A stretch of DNA of 38,436 nucleotides from a virus: positions 1 to 38,436 of the IMG/VR virus record IMGVR_UViG_3300034019_000437. One strand, given 5' to 3'. Numbering within the stretch: the stretch's first letter is position 1; each line of letters opens with the position of its first letter. This document shows, piece after piece, positions 16,097 through 23,846 of this stretch. The notes beneath the pieces were generated by a model. It made no database searches. It was not told the origin of the DNA and worked only from the letters and a program-made list of their open reading frames with translations. The translations under genes and the position numbers were made by a program.

Positions 16097-17413
16097 ATGG
16101 CACAGTTTAGGACCGATAAAAATAAAATAGACTCGGGGCAAGTATTCACCCGTTATGAGGTGAATATGTTGTCTGATAGTCTAACACCATCTGGTGCTAT
16201 GGTGGATGCATTCGGGCGTTTACGTTTTTCACAACCATTTACACTCTTTGATAGTTCACACAGATTTTCTGATAATGGTTTATGGGTATCGGCAAACACC
16301 GCAGGTAACAGTTCGGTTACTTTTGTAGAGAATCAAAGTACAATTGATTTGACTATTGGTACAACTGCAAATGCTGAGGTGATTCGAGAAACAACAAAGG
16401 TGTTTTCATATCAGCCAGGTAAATCTCTGTTAATTTTGAATTCTGTTACGATGAATGCACCAAAAGCAAATCTTCGTCAGAGAATTGGTTATTATAATCA
16501 AAGCAATGGTATATACTTAGAGAATGATGGCACAACAAATTATCTTGTGTTAAGGTCAAATACTTCAAGCACAGTCACAGAAACAAGAGTGTCACAATCT
16601 AATTGGAATATTGATAAGTTTGATGGTACTGGTTATTCAACACAAATTGGTGGTCCCGAACACGTTAATGGATTGGATGTAAGTAAAACAAATATTTTTT
16701 GGATGGACATTGAATGGTTAGGTGTTGGTGATGTTCGTTGTGGTTTTGTTGTGGATGGAAAAATGATACCAGTGCATATATTCCACAATGATAATAGAAA
16801 TACTGTGCCTTATATGACAACGGCATCATTACCTTTAAGAATCGAAATAAAAAATACAGGTATAACCACAAGTAATTCAACACTGAGTCAGATTTGTTCC
16901 TCTATAATGTCTGAAGGAGGATATGAATTGTTTGGCTCACAACAAGCAGTTCAAGTACCAATTACATCACCAGTAGATTTGCCCACAGCAGGAACATATT
17001 ATCCTGTTATTTCAATAAGATTAAAAACAACACCTAATCGTTTGGATGCGATTGTTATTTTAACAGCATTATCAATTTTGGGAATTTCAAATGCATATTA
17101 CAATTGGCAAGTAAGAGCAGGTGCGAATACCTCTGGTGGTGGAACATGGGTGAGTGCTGGAGATAATTCTGCGGTAGAATATAAGATAGATGGTGGATCG
17201 GTTACTGGTGGTAGAGTTTTAGCTTCAGGTTTTACTGCATCAACTAATCAAGCATCAGCACCAATTGATATTCTAAAAGAAGCATTATTCAAATTTCAGT
17301 TAGAAAGAAACGGTTTGACAAACACTCCATATGAATTAACCTTAGTCGCAGCCGCAAGTTCCAATGGTGCAGACATATATGGTTCTATGGACTGGGAAGA
17401 AGTTACTAGATAA
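16097..17413 (+). CDS. Virion structural protein of unknown role
   Basis: A 438-residue, beta-rich, Ser/Thr/Asn/Gly-rich protein with few charges, typical of a phage structural component. The start has MLSDSLTPSGAMVDAFGRLRFSQPFTLFDS, an opening I associate with structural proteins of aquatic T4-like phages. The centre alternates polar and hydrophobic residues as in beta sandwiches (YLVLRSNTSSTVTETRV). The last third (RLDAIVILTALSIL, ending SMDWEEVTR) may form an assembly surface. No signal peptide or membrane segment is evident. It begins three bases after the previous gene. It could be a baseplate, neck or decoration protein. I cannot decide which. Confidence 0.7.
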   Translation: MAQFRTDKNKIDSGQVFTRYEVNMLSDSLTPSGAMVDAFGRLRFSQPFTLFDSSHRFSDNGLWVSANTAGNSSVTFVENQSTIDLTIGTTANAEVIRETTKVFSYQPGKSLLILNSVTMNAPKANLRQRIGYYNQSNGIYLENDGTTNYLVLRSNTSSTVTETRVSQSNWNIDKFDGTGYSTQIGGPEHVNGLDVSKTNIFWMDIEWLGVGDVRCGFVVDGKMIPVHIFHNDNRNTVPYMTTASLPLRIEIKNTGITTSNSTLSQICSSIMSEGGYELFGSQQAVQVPITSPVDLPTAGTYYPVISIRLKTTPNRLDAIVILTALSILGISNAYYNWQVRAGANTSGGGTWVSAGDNSAVEYKIDGGSVTGGRVLASGFTASTNQASAPIDILKEALFKFQLERNGLTNTPYELTLVAAASSNGADIYGSMDWEEVTR

Positions 17414-17433
17414 AAACTTAAAAAGGGGCAACC

Positions 17434-18840
17434 ATGTATAACGATAAGATTCTAAAATCAGTAGCAGAGGCAGTAAAACAAGTCATGGAAGCAGAACTTT
17501 CATCAAAACAGAAAGCTATTGCTAAGATGAGTGAACCAAAACACAAGATTGATGCTGGCGATCTATCCAAACTTCGTGCTGGTCATAAGCCAGTTAAGGA
17601 AGCAGTTGTCAAAGGTAAAGGCTATGACAATCCAGAAAATGAACGTAAGGCTCCTGAAGGTAAAGTTCCAATGACAAGTTTGATGCCTGGTCATGATGAA
17701 CGTGCTGCTAAATTCCTAGCTCGTCAAGCTAAAGGTACTTTAGTTAAAGGTAAAGCAGGGAGCGCACCACAAAAAGAACCTGGAATGAAGAAAGAAGAAG
17801 TTGAGCAGGTTGATGAAGCACAAAGTCATCAAGCTAAAACTACAATGAAGCACATCAAGAATCCTACTAAAGGTGAGATGGAAGCCTCTAAGCACATGAA
17901 GTCAGGGACCGGTGGTTATCGTGATCGTATCGCAATGCTTAAATCGGCTGAAGCTCGCGGTGGTTTGAAAAAAGAAGAAGTTGAAATTGCCGAGAGTGAT
18001 GATTTAGGTCCAGTAAAGAAAAAACAAAAAACAGTTATGCTTGTTCATAAGACATCTGGAAGAGAAAAAGTTATCGTTGATACTCCAGAAAATAGAAAAA
18101 GACATGCAGAGATGGGTTTTCATCCAATCAAAGAAGAAGCTTCACAAGATGAGTTCAATGCTGAAATCAAGAAAGCACAAGATAAATCTCAGGGTAAAGC
18201 AAAAGCTGAAGTTGCAAAGCCCGCAGTTCAGGCTGTAAAACAAGAATCGGTTGAACAAACATTTACTATTGAAGATATCGAAAACTTCATGCAAACTGAA
18301 GAGTATCAACAATTAGATGAATTATCTAAAAACCTTTTAAGTCGTTATAAAAAGGCTGCTGCAAAGGATCAGTATGATGCCTTTGACAAAGATAATAAGT
18401 TAGGTATAGAACATCAAAAAGTAAAACGTTTAATGGCAAATACTAATAAGGGTGCTCCAGGAATGAGAGGTGCTAATCCTATTTCCAAAACAAACGCACC
18501 TGCCGTACACAAGGCTCTCTCAAAAGCTTCCGATGAAATCCAGAAAATGAGAGATCCTCATCAAGCTAGATTTGCCAAAAGAAGGTCAGGTATGGAATTA
18601 GCTACTAAAAAAATGGGTATTGGTGCTGGTTCCAGAGGTGTCGTAAGAGGCACCGGTAAATTAAATAAAGAAGAAGTCGAACAAATTGATGAGCGCACAT
18701 TATCTTCAGGTGAAATGGAAAAGCGCGAGAAATATGTCAAGTCTATGAAAAAGGGGCTTGAAGGATTCAAACAGCGTTATGGTGAAAGAGCAAAAGAAGT
18801 TATGTACGCTACTGCTACCAAAATGGCTAAGAAGGACTAA
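17434..18840 (+). CDS. Repetitive head-internal-type polyprotein with EEVEQ linkers
   Basis: A 468-residue Lys/Glu/Ala-rich protein with an AAAGGGGC ribosome site. It opens with a helical region (MYNDKILKSVAEAVKQVME). It contains repeated linkers that end at possible prohead-protease sites: KKEEVEQVDE (ending 128), KKEEVEIAE (187), QQLDE (296) and NKEEVEQIDE (420). After the third and fourth sites come helical repeats of the form LSKNLLSRYKKAA and RTLSSGEMEKREKYVKSMKK. Between linkers are basic, glycine-bearing modules. Similar linkers occur in the next gene, so the two are related in design. Most likely these are capsid-core or packaged proteins cut during head maturation (inference). The exact functions of the modules are unknown. 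Confidence 0.8.
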   Translation: MYNDKILKSVAEAVKQVMEAELSSKQKAIAKMSEPKHKIDAGDLSKLRAGHKPVKEAVVKGKGYDNPENERKAPEGKVPMTSLMPGHDERAAKFLARQAKGTLVKGKAGSAPQKEPGMKKEEVEQVDEAQSHQAKTTMKHIKNPTKGEMEASKHMKSGTGGYRDRIAMLKSAEARGGLKKEEVEIAESDDLGPVKKKQKTVMLVHKTSGREKVIVDTPENRKRHAEMGFHPIKEEASQDEFNAEIKKAQDKSQGKAKAEVAKPAVQAVKQESVEQTFTIEDIENFMQTEEYQQLDELSKNLLSRYKKAAAKDQYDAFDKDNKLGIEHQKVKRLMANTNKGAPGMRGANPISKTNAPAVHKALSKASDEIQKMRDPHQARFAKRRSGMELATKKMGIGAGSRGVVRGTGKLNKEEVEQIDERTLSSGEMEKREKYVKSMKKGLEGFKQRYGERAKEVMYATATKMAKKD

Positions 18841-18842
18841 GT

Positions 18843-20291
18843 ATGAAAAAATTTTCGAAAGTTGCAGATTCGGTGAGAGGCATCACCGAATCCAAGGATG
18901 AAGATAGAGGCGAGTACGACTACGAAGGTGATATGGCTATGTCCGATCTTCGTAGTATCATGCATAATGCTCAACGTCTTCATGATATGCTAGAGCCAAA
19001 CACTAATTTGCCTGAATGGTGCCAGTCTAAGATTACTTTAGCTGAAGATTATATTTCTACAGTTGCAAACTATATGACTGCTGAAATGAACGAAGAATAC
19101 ATTAAAGAGTCGGGTGGTGAAGTTGTATTCAAAAAAGGTGAAAATCATATTGAAAAATATGGTGAAGATGCATTTGCGTTATATAAAAATGGCAAAAAAC
19201 AAAAATATTACACTTCTATTGAAGCAGCAAAATCTGCGATGAATGAAGAAGTTGAATATCTCGAAGAAAAAAATGCACCAACAAATCCTGCATTGTGGTC
19301 CCGCGCAAAAGCACTAGCTAAATCTAAATTTGATGTGTATCCTTCTGCTTACGCAAATGGTTGGGCTGCTAAGTGGTACAAATCAAAAGGTGGTGGCTGG
19401 AAGTCTGTAAGTGAAGAAGTTGAACAACTCGATGAGATGCCTGGTGCAAATATGGATACTCGCGCAGTTCATTCCCATTTGAAGAAAAAAGGATGGAAGT
19501 TGTCGAGATCATCAGGCAGCCATGATGTATACACACATTCTGAAGCTGAACATCATATTTCCGTTCCTCGTCACAAACAATTAAAAGCTCCTTTAGTGAA
19601 AGGCATTTTGAAGCAAGCTGAGATTAAAGAGAGTGAAATTATTGTGACACCCAGAAAGAATATTAAAGCACCGGCTGCACCAGGAACTTATGCTCATGAT
19701 CTTGCAAGCGGCAAATATGCAAAATATGGTTTCACTAAATCTGGCAAAGAAACTGCTGCTGCAAAGCGTGAAAGAATGAAAAAAGAAGAAGTTGAACAAC
19801 TTGATGAAATCAGTCAAGAAACAAAAAAATCTTATGTTCAAAAGGCTAAAGCAGAAGTTAAAGAATTAAAGCCTCATGTAAAAGGTGAATATGGAAGTTT
19901 TGCTAAAAATATTATTGCTCGTAGACAAAAAGGTATCAAAATGGCTACCGAACAAGCTACAGCATCCGGTGCACATGAGGGTCGTTTCATATCTGGTCAG
20001 CCAAAAGTTCCTTTTAAGAATCCCACAATAGTTTCTTCAGAAAATAAAAAAGATCCTATGCAGAGGGTTAAAGAACTAGCTAAAGCCGCAGCGAAAAGAC
20101 AAGCTGGAATCAAAGAAAATATGGAGCCAGAAGACGCTGAAGATAAAGTGAACACTGCTGCTAAAAGAAGCCTTTCAAAGACGGCAGGTATGGTAAAAGA
20201 TTTAGCTAAAAAAGGTAAAGATAATAAAAAAGAAAAGCCAGAAACTTTTCAATCTGAACCTGAACTCTCTTCACAAATCGTAAAAGTATAA
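18843..20291 (+). CDS. Repetitive polyprotein containing a HicA-like module
   Basis: A 482-residue protein starting two bases after the previous stop. Modules in order: an acidic helical N-terminus (DMAMSDLRSIMHNAQRLHDM) with I-T-E at 14-16; I-K-E at 87-89; a small module ending at EEVEYLEE (142); a module rich in Trp and Tyr (ALWSRAKALAKSKFDVYPSA, 150 on) ending at EEVEQLDE (198); a HicA-like RNA-binding module at about 204-261 with the GSH histidine at H227, followed by I-K-E at 263; a Gly/Ala region ending at EEVEQLDE (322); then a helical repeat (ISQETKKSYVQKA). The acid-ended linkers fit (L/I)-x-E protease sites. I infer cleavage into small packaged proteins. Confidence 0.82.
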   Translation: MKKFSKVADSVRGITESKDEDRGEYDYEGDMAMSDLRSIMHNAQRLHDMLEPNTNLPEWCQSKITLAEDYISTVANYMTAEMNEEYIKESGGEVVFKKGENHIEKYGEDAFALYKNGKKQKYYTSIEAAKSAMNEEVEYLEEKNAPTNPALWSRAKALAKSKFDVYPSAYANGWAAKWYKSKGGGWKSVSEEVEQLDEMPGANMDTRAVHSHLKKKGWKLSRSSGSHDVYTHSEAEHHISVPRHKQLKAPLVKGILKQAEIKESEIIVTPRKNIKAPAAPGTYAHDLASGKYAKYGFTKSGKETAAAKRERMKKEEVEQLDEISQETKKSYVQKAKAEVKELKPHVKGEYGSFAKNIIARRQKGIKMATEQATASGAHEGRFISGQPKVPFKNPTIVSSENKKDPMQRVKELAKAAAKRQAGIKENMEPEDAEDKVNTAAKRSLSKTAGMVKDLAKKGKDNKKEKPETFQSEPELSSQIVKV

Positions 20292-20294
20292 ACT

Positions 20295-20302
20295 CATAAA
20301 TA
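20295..20302 (+). promoter_or_regulatory. Candidate late promoter element (one mismatch)
   Basis: CATAAATA, one base off the T4 late core, ends 21 bases before the ATG at 20324, with AAGGAGA in between. The spacing leaves just enough leader for the ribosome site, as in many T4 late genes. The downstream gene looks like an abundant structural protein, which fits. Confidence 0.4.
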
Positions 20303-20323
20303 TAAAAAATAAGGAGATTTTAA

Positions 20324-20914
20324 ATGTCACTTTGGGCAAAATCAGATTCAGCTAATGCTGCACCAAAATTTACCGGTATTTCTACTGGTATTGCAGCAAG
20401 CGCCAATGGTGAGACAGTATTTGGTAATACACAAATCGGCGCGTTTCAAACAGGATACAAAGGTACTGTCGGTATCTTCGGTGTTGACGTTACTGAACAG
20501 TCCGTCGCACAAACAAGCAATGTCAAACCGCAACATGCTGGTTGGGTTGCTGTAATGAAAGGAACAGGTCCTATTGCATCACTCACTGCAAATGCGAATT
20601 CTTATTCACCAGATTCGATTACTGGTACAGTTTATTTGACATTTACTGGTGGTGGTACAGGAACAACAGCAGCCAATGCACAAATCGTTGCAAATGCTAC
20701 AACAGGGTTAATCACCGGTATTCAAATCAATAGTGGTGGTAACTACGAACGTTCTCCAGTTGTAGGTACAGTTGCTAACTCTAACGTTGCTATCACGATA
20801 ACAATGGGTGGTCGTGCAGGTAGAACGCAAGTCGAAACTCTTGTTGCTATGGGTACTATCGGAACTCAAGGTATTGTTGATGCTTCCGATGATACGATTT
20901 TTAAAGATAGCTGA
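20324..20914 (+). CDS. Virion structural protein (Gly/Thr-rich, beta-type)
   Basis: A 196-residue protein with a textbook AAGGAGA ribosome site and a candidate late promoter. The start MSLWAKSDSANAAPKF is a pattern I recognise from conserved structural proteins of aquatic T4-like phages. The body is rich in Thr, Gly, Ala and Asn (YLTFTGGGTGTTAANAQIV), with low charge and strong beta tendency. TGIQINSGGNY resembles glycine-turn repeats seen in phage surface proteins. The C-terminus GGRAGRTQVETLVAMG is the other conserved-looking part. A head decoration or tail-associated role is likely but not decided by the sequence. The next gene starts on its last base. Confidence 0.72.
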   Translation: MSLWAKSDSANAAPKFTGISTGIAASANGETVFGNTQIGAFQTGYKGTVGIFGVDVTEQSVAQTSNVKPQHAGWVAVMKGTGPIASLTANANSYSPDSITGTVYLTFTGGGTGTTAANAQIVANATTGLITGIQINSGGNYERSPVVGTVANSNVAITITMGGRAGRTQVETLVAMGTIGTQGIVDASDDTIFKDS

Positions 20915-21300
20915 TGAATTTTAAAAACTTTATTAAAGAAGATTATGAGCAATCTACCGGTGATGTGCCGGTAGATTCATCTTCATTAGACTCTTCGGTT
21001 GTTGAAAAGTTGAATCTGATGTTGAATGTTGTATTGGAAGATCCAGTTTACACACCAGAAACTGGAATTACTTTGGTCAGAAAAATACTCATGGTTGAAA
21101 ATTTAGATTTTCATCCAATATATGATTTAAGTTCTGAAGGAGAAGAAATAGTTGAAGCTATTGATGGTACAGATAAGTATATTTACATTCTGTATTATCC
21201 AACCGATGATGGTTATTACGATTTTTACGCTGAAGTGACTGATGAAGAAGGTGCAGAAGAGATGCTAAATTCAGGAGTCGAAGGCGAATCTGAGAAATAA
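20914..21300 (+). CDS. Acidic small protein with capsid-targeting-like leader
   Basis: A 128-residue, strongly acidic protein starting on the last base of the preceding stop. The leader MNFKNFIKE ends at an I-x-E site, followed by DYEQSTGD. The rest has a hydrophobic helix (VEKLNLMLNVVLED), a beta region (KYIYILYYPTDDGYYDFYAEV) and an acidic tail (EGAEEMLNSGVEGESEK). The acidic character contrasts with the basic leader-bearing proteins at 15728 and 4709. Codons 13-22 form a perfect 10-base-pair stem. The function is unknown. The leader suggests targeting to the head interior. Confidence 0.75.
   Translation: MNFKNFIKEDYEQSTGDVPVDSSSLDSSVVEKLNLMLNVVLEDPVYTPETGITLVRKILMVENLDFHPIYDLSSEGEEIVEAIDGTDKYIYILYYPTDDGYYDFYAEVTDEEGAEEMLNSGVEGESEK
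20951..20977 (+). other. Perfect 10-bp inverted repeat near a gene start
   Basis: AATCTACCGG, a seven-base loop TGATGTG, then CCGGTAGATT, forming a perfect stem. It lies 37 bases into the gene at 20914, just past the strongly expressed-looking structural gene. There is no U-run behind it, so it is not a standard terminator. An RNA processing, stability or attenuation element is possible. Confidence 0.5.
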
Positions 21301-21695
21301 TGTCTTTTGATGATTTAACAAGTGACAATTTTGTCATGTATGCAATTAAAGCATATGACAAACCTAATTGCATAATGAGTGAGTTTAGAGAAGACATGAA
21401 GAAGTTCAATTATTTGAAGAGGCTTTTTCGTAGGTATAGAAAAGAAGGTGAGTTAAAAGAGAGACTTGTAATAAATCATTTGATTGTTTTATATAATGTG
21501 TTTGGAGTTGAACCTGCGACAAGAATGTTGTTCTATAAAATTATTGAAGATGATTATTCAGCGTTAAAAACGTATTTGTTATTTCTAAATAATATGCCGA
21601 ATGTAGTAAAAGGAATAAAAGGAAGAGATATTCACTCTTCGGATATTCCAGTTGATATGAGAATAGCAGAAGTATTGAGGAATAATATTATATGA
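21300..21695 (+). CDS. Conserved phage protein of unknown function
   Basis: A 131-residue, mostly helical protein whose ATG overlaps the previous TAA. The first half (DNFVMYAIKAYDKPNCIMSEFREDM) and the centre (ERLVINHLIVLYNVFGVEPATRMLFYKI) look highly conserved. I recognise this as a protein found in many T4-like phages of aquatic bacteria, without a known role. It ends RGRDIHSSDIPVDMRIAEVL. No catalytic motif, signal peptide or membrane span is apparent. Its placement among structural and small late genes suggests a virion-assembly task. That is only context. Confidence 0.78.
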   Translation: MSFDDLTSDNFVMYAIKAYDKPNCIMSEFREDMKKFNYLKRLFRRYRKEGELKERLVINHLIVLYNVFGVEPATRMLFYKIIEDDYSALKTYLLFLNNMPNVVKGIKGRDIHSSDIPVDMRIAEVLRNNII

Positions 21696-21919
21696 TGATT
21701 CAGTTGAACCCACCGATACCGATGGTGACACCAAAAGGAAGCGGATGGGCATTTTTTATGATAGAGAGAAGTCAAGAACACCATATTGAATGGGTGGTGT
21801 TTCTAGATGATAATGGGCAATGCTGGACATTTCAAAATCCAGAAATTAGATTGCAAACAAACTATACAATGAATAGAAGAAATAAAGACACAACATTTAG
21901 GTTTGCAAATGAAGATTAA
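21692..21919 (+). CDS. Small protein of unknown function
   Basis: A 75-residue protein starting at ATG ATG, where the first ATG overlaps the previous stop by four bases. The core is GSGWAFFMIERSQEHHIEWVVFLDDNGQ, a beta-hairpin-like sequence, followed by CWTFQNPEIRLQTNYTMNRR. Small proteins with this look are common in T4-like phages, between the conserved 131-residue protein and the next gene. I cannot assign a function. The next gene starts 11 bases before its end. Confidence 0.7.
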   Translation: MMIQLNPPIPMVTPKGSGWAFFMIERSQEHHIEWVVFLDDNGQCWTFQNPEIRLQTNYTMNRRNKDTTFRFANED

Positions 21920-22241
21920 AGAAGATGCAGTACCAACAAATGCAGTCGCCGGTGGTGCGATTGCTGGTATTGGTGTTCCTAATCCAAATCTACCCAATCA
22001 AGCAGAACCTGGAATTAAAAAGAAGTTTGCAGGTTCTAGAGTATTTAAAGTTCCAACAAAAAATTTCGTAATGGCAAGAATGCTCAAACGAAAGTATGCA
22101 CGATTCGAATCGTATCTAGGTGATCCAGTAATTGCAAAAGAGATTTCAGAATATGCAAATAAAAACTGGAAAGAAGGCATTGTACTTGAAGATGAACAGA
22201 CAGGCGCAATGATGTACCTTAGATATGGTCGAGGGCGGTAA
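21909..22241 (+). CDS. Small basic phage protein of unknown function
   Basis: A protein of 110 residues. The ATG at 21909 is preferred over the TTG two codons upstream. It starts with MKIKEDAVPTNAVAGGAIAGIG, a Gly/Ala-rich segment found near the start of a conserved protein of T4-like aquatic phages. This is followed by KKKFAGSRVFKVPTKNF and a mixed helix-strand core (EGIVLEDEQTGAMMYLRYG). It is rich in Lys and Arg. The role is unknown. It contains a 14-base palindrome (22100-22113) that its codons explain. The stop overlaps the next ATG by one base. Confidence 0.72.
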   Translation: MKIKEDAVPTNAVAGGAIAGIGVPNPNLPNQAEPGIKKKFAGSRVFKVPTKNFVMARMLKRKYARFESYLGDPVIAKEISEYANKNWKEGIVLEDEQTGAMMYLRYGRGR

Positions 22242-22675
22242 TGTGGATATTAGAGTGGCTTCCTAACTGGATATTCTACGCAATACTGTTTATAGGTGTA
22301 ATAGGTTTCTTAATAACCTATTTGCTTAAATTCATTCCAATCCCCGCACTTTACATGTACAAAGCTCCGATACAAATCGTATCGGTTATTTTTATTGTCA
22401 TTGGTGTTTATATGGCGGGTTCAATAGCAAACAATGAATCGTGGCTTGCAAAAGTAAAAGAAGTTGAAGCTAAACTTGCTGAAGCAGAAGCAAAAGGTGC
22501 AGTTGAAACAGTTAAGATTGTTGAAAAAGTTGTAGTTCAACAGAAAGTTATAAAAGAAAAAGGTAAAGATATTATCCAGTACGTTGACCGCGAAGTTGTT
22601 AAATTTGATAATAAATGTGAAATACCTCCTGCATTCGTAGATGTACACAATAAAGCAGCAGAGAAAATACAATGA
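22241..22675 (+). CDS. Inner-membrane spanin-like protein
   Basis: A 144-residue protein with two hydrophobic stretches (about 8-30 and 41-62) followed by a long charged coiled coil (EVEAKLAEAEAKGAVETVKIVEKVVV) and a soluble tail with one Cys. It directly precedes, with a four-base overlap, a small lipoprotein gene and then the endolysin. That is the arrangement of an i-spanin and o-spanin pair that fuses inner and outer membranes in the last step of Gram-negative lysis. Classical i-spanins have one membrane span. Two spans here leave the topology open, so the spanin role is probable rather than certain. Confidence 0.7.
   Translation: MWILEWLPNWIFYAILFIGVIGFLITYLLKFIPIPALYMYKAPIQIVSVIFIVIGVYMAGSIANNESWLAKVKEVEAKLAEAEAKGAVETVKIVEKVVVQQKVIKEKGKDIIQYVDREVVKFDNKCEIPPAFVDVHNKAAEKIQ
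22367..22385 (+). other. Stem-loop with U-rich tail inside the spanin-like gene
   Basis: CCGATAC, loop AAATC, GTATCGG, then TTATTTTTATT. This looks like a weak intrinsic terminator but lies inside a coding region, ahead of the lipoprotein and endolysin genes. It could reduce read-through into lysis genes or be a by-product of the codons. Confidence 0.25.
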
Positions 22676-22935
22676 GAATTGTTTTATTATGCACACTTTT
22701 ATTATTAGCGGGATGTTCTACGCCAGTGCCAATAAAACCTAAATTTCCTACTGCACCGGATATGTTGCTTGAGCCTTGCGCGGAACTTAAAAAATTAGAA
22801 ACAGAAGTTAAATTGAGTGATATTGCAAAAACTGTAACTGATAATTATATGTTATATCATGACTGCTCATTGAAATCTAAAGCATGGATTGAATGGTATA
22901 AAGTACAAAAAAAGATTTTTGAGGATGTCAAATGA
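22672..22935 (+). CDS. Small lipoprotein, probable o-spanin
   Basis: An 87-residue lipoprotein. The signal peptide MRIVLLCTLLLLAGC ends in a lipobox LAGC, with the lipidated Cys at 15. The mature part begins STPVPIKPKFPTAPDM, proline-rich as in Rz1-type proteins, then is helical and Lys/Glu-rich. It starts four bases inside the spanin-like gene and ends four bases into the endolysin gene. With its neighbour it would bridge inner and outer membranes at lysis. Lipid attachment is clear from the motif. The o-spanin role rests on context. Confidence 0.78.
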   Translation: MRIVLLCTLLLLAGCSTPVPIKPKFPTAPDMLLEPCAELKKLETEVKLSDIAKTVTDNYMLYHDCSLKSKAWIEWYKVQKKIFEDVK

Positions 22936-23552
22936 TTACACAAGAACAATTAAAACAATTATTGCCAAAGAATCCTTATGTCTCACACTGGCACAAGGCA
23001 CTTGAACAATTATTTCCTGACTACGAGATTAATACACCACACAGAATGGCTGCATTCATAGCGCAATGTGCTCACGAATCCGCAGGATTTACTGCACTGG
23101 TTGAGAATTTGAACTATCGTTGGCAATCATTGAGAAAAGTATTTCCAAAATATTTTCCAGATGATGCAATCGCACAAGATTACGCAAATCGTTCAAACAA
23201 ACAAGAAGCAATAGCAAATAGAATCTATGCAAGCCGTATGGGTAATGGTGATGAAGCATCAGGTGATGGCTATCGTTTTAGAGGGCGTGGATTAATTCAA
23301 CTTACTGGTAGACATAATTATACTTGGTTTGCTGCATCACTTGAAATATCTCCAGAAGAAGCTTCCGAGTATCTAACAACATTTGAAGGTGCTGCACAAT
23401 CTGCTTGTTGGTTTTGGGAAAGCAACAAACTCAATCAATGGGCTGACAAAGGTGATATTCTTACATTAACAAAAAGAATCAATGGTGGGACGATAGGTTT
23501 AGATGATCGTATTAAACATTACGAACATGCTCTACACGTTCTGGGGGTATAA
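22932..23552 (+). CDS. GH19 chitinase-like endolysin
   Basis: A 206-residue peptidoglycan hydrolase of the glycoside hydrolase family 19 fold, which cuts the sugar backbone of murein. AAFIAQCAHESAGF carries the catalytic Glu (E49). The signature YRFRGRGLIQLTGRHNY follows, then the SACWFW segment and LTKRINGGTIGLDDR near the end, all typical of phage GH19 lysins. There is no signal peptide, so it would need a holin to reach the wall. Several candidate membrane proteins follow. It overlaps the lipoprotein stop by four bases and ends one base before the next gene. Confidence 0.93.
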   Translation: MITQEQLKQLLPKNPYVSHWHKALEQLFPDYEINTPHRMAAFIAQCAHESAGFTALVENLNYRWQSLRKVFPKYFPDDAIAQDYANRSNKQEAIANRIYASRMGNGDEASGDGYRFRGRGLIQLTGRHNYTWFAASLEISPEEASEYLTTFEGAAQSACWFWESNKLNQWADKGDILTLTKRINGGTIGLDDRIKHYEHALHVLGV

Positions 23553-23846
23553 ATGGTGAGCGATAGAAAACTATTTCTTGGGCTTCTTATTTTATTATTA
23601 CTTCCTCTTACACTTGCGATATTTGGTGGGGATCGTTTTAGATATCCTTGTCAAGACCCTAAGAATTGGGATAAAGAAATGTGTAAGATGCCGCAGTGTG
23701 ATGTAACGAGAACCTGCCCAGAGCATATTTTTAAAGGTCAACGTGATCCAAGACTAGGACCACCAGAAACGAGAACTCAGCCAATGTCACAAACTGGGCA
23801 AACGTGTCAAGCCTGCCCACCGCAAGGAGCTAATAATGCAAAATAA
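23553..23846 (+). CDS. Small protein with one membrane anchor, Cys-rich tail
   Basis: A 97-residue protein. After three basic/polar residues comes a strongly hydrophobic segment (LFLGLLILLLLPLTLAIF), then a Cys- and Pro-rich soluble part with CQDP, CKMPQC, TCPEH and TCQACPP, giving about six cysteines. The tail would face the periplasm, where disulfides could form. It follows the endolysin and precedes other membrane proteins, so a role in lysis timing or in the envelope is possible. No family is recognised. The TATAAATG just before its start is probably only the ribosome spacer. Confidence 0.68.
   Translation: MVSDRKLFLGLLILLLLPLTLAIFGGDRFRYPCQDPKNWDKEMCKMPQCDVTRTCPEHIFKGQRDPRLGPPETRTQPMSQTGQTCQACPPQGANNAK

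Noticed and set aside
22100-22113. 14-base palindrome ACGATTCGAATCGT, which recalls a tRNA T-loop or an operator
   Set aside because: It is fully inside a coding gene, with no cloverleaf around it and no second copy found. The codons of the gene explain it.
23548-23555. TATAAATG resembling a late promoter
   Set aside because: It overlaps the start codon at 23553 and carries a mismatch, so it is probably chance in an AT-rich junction.
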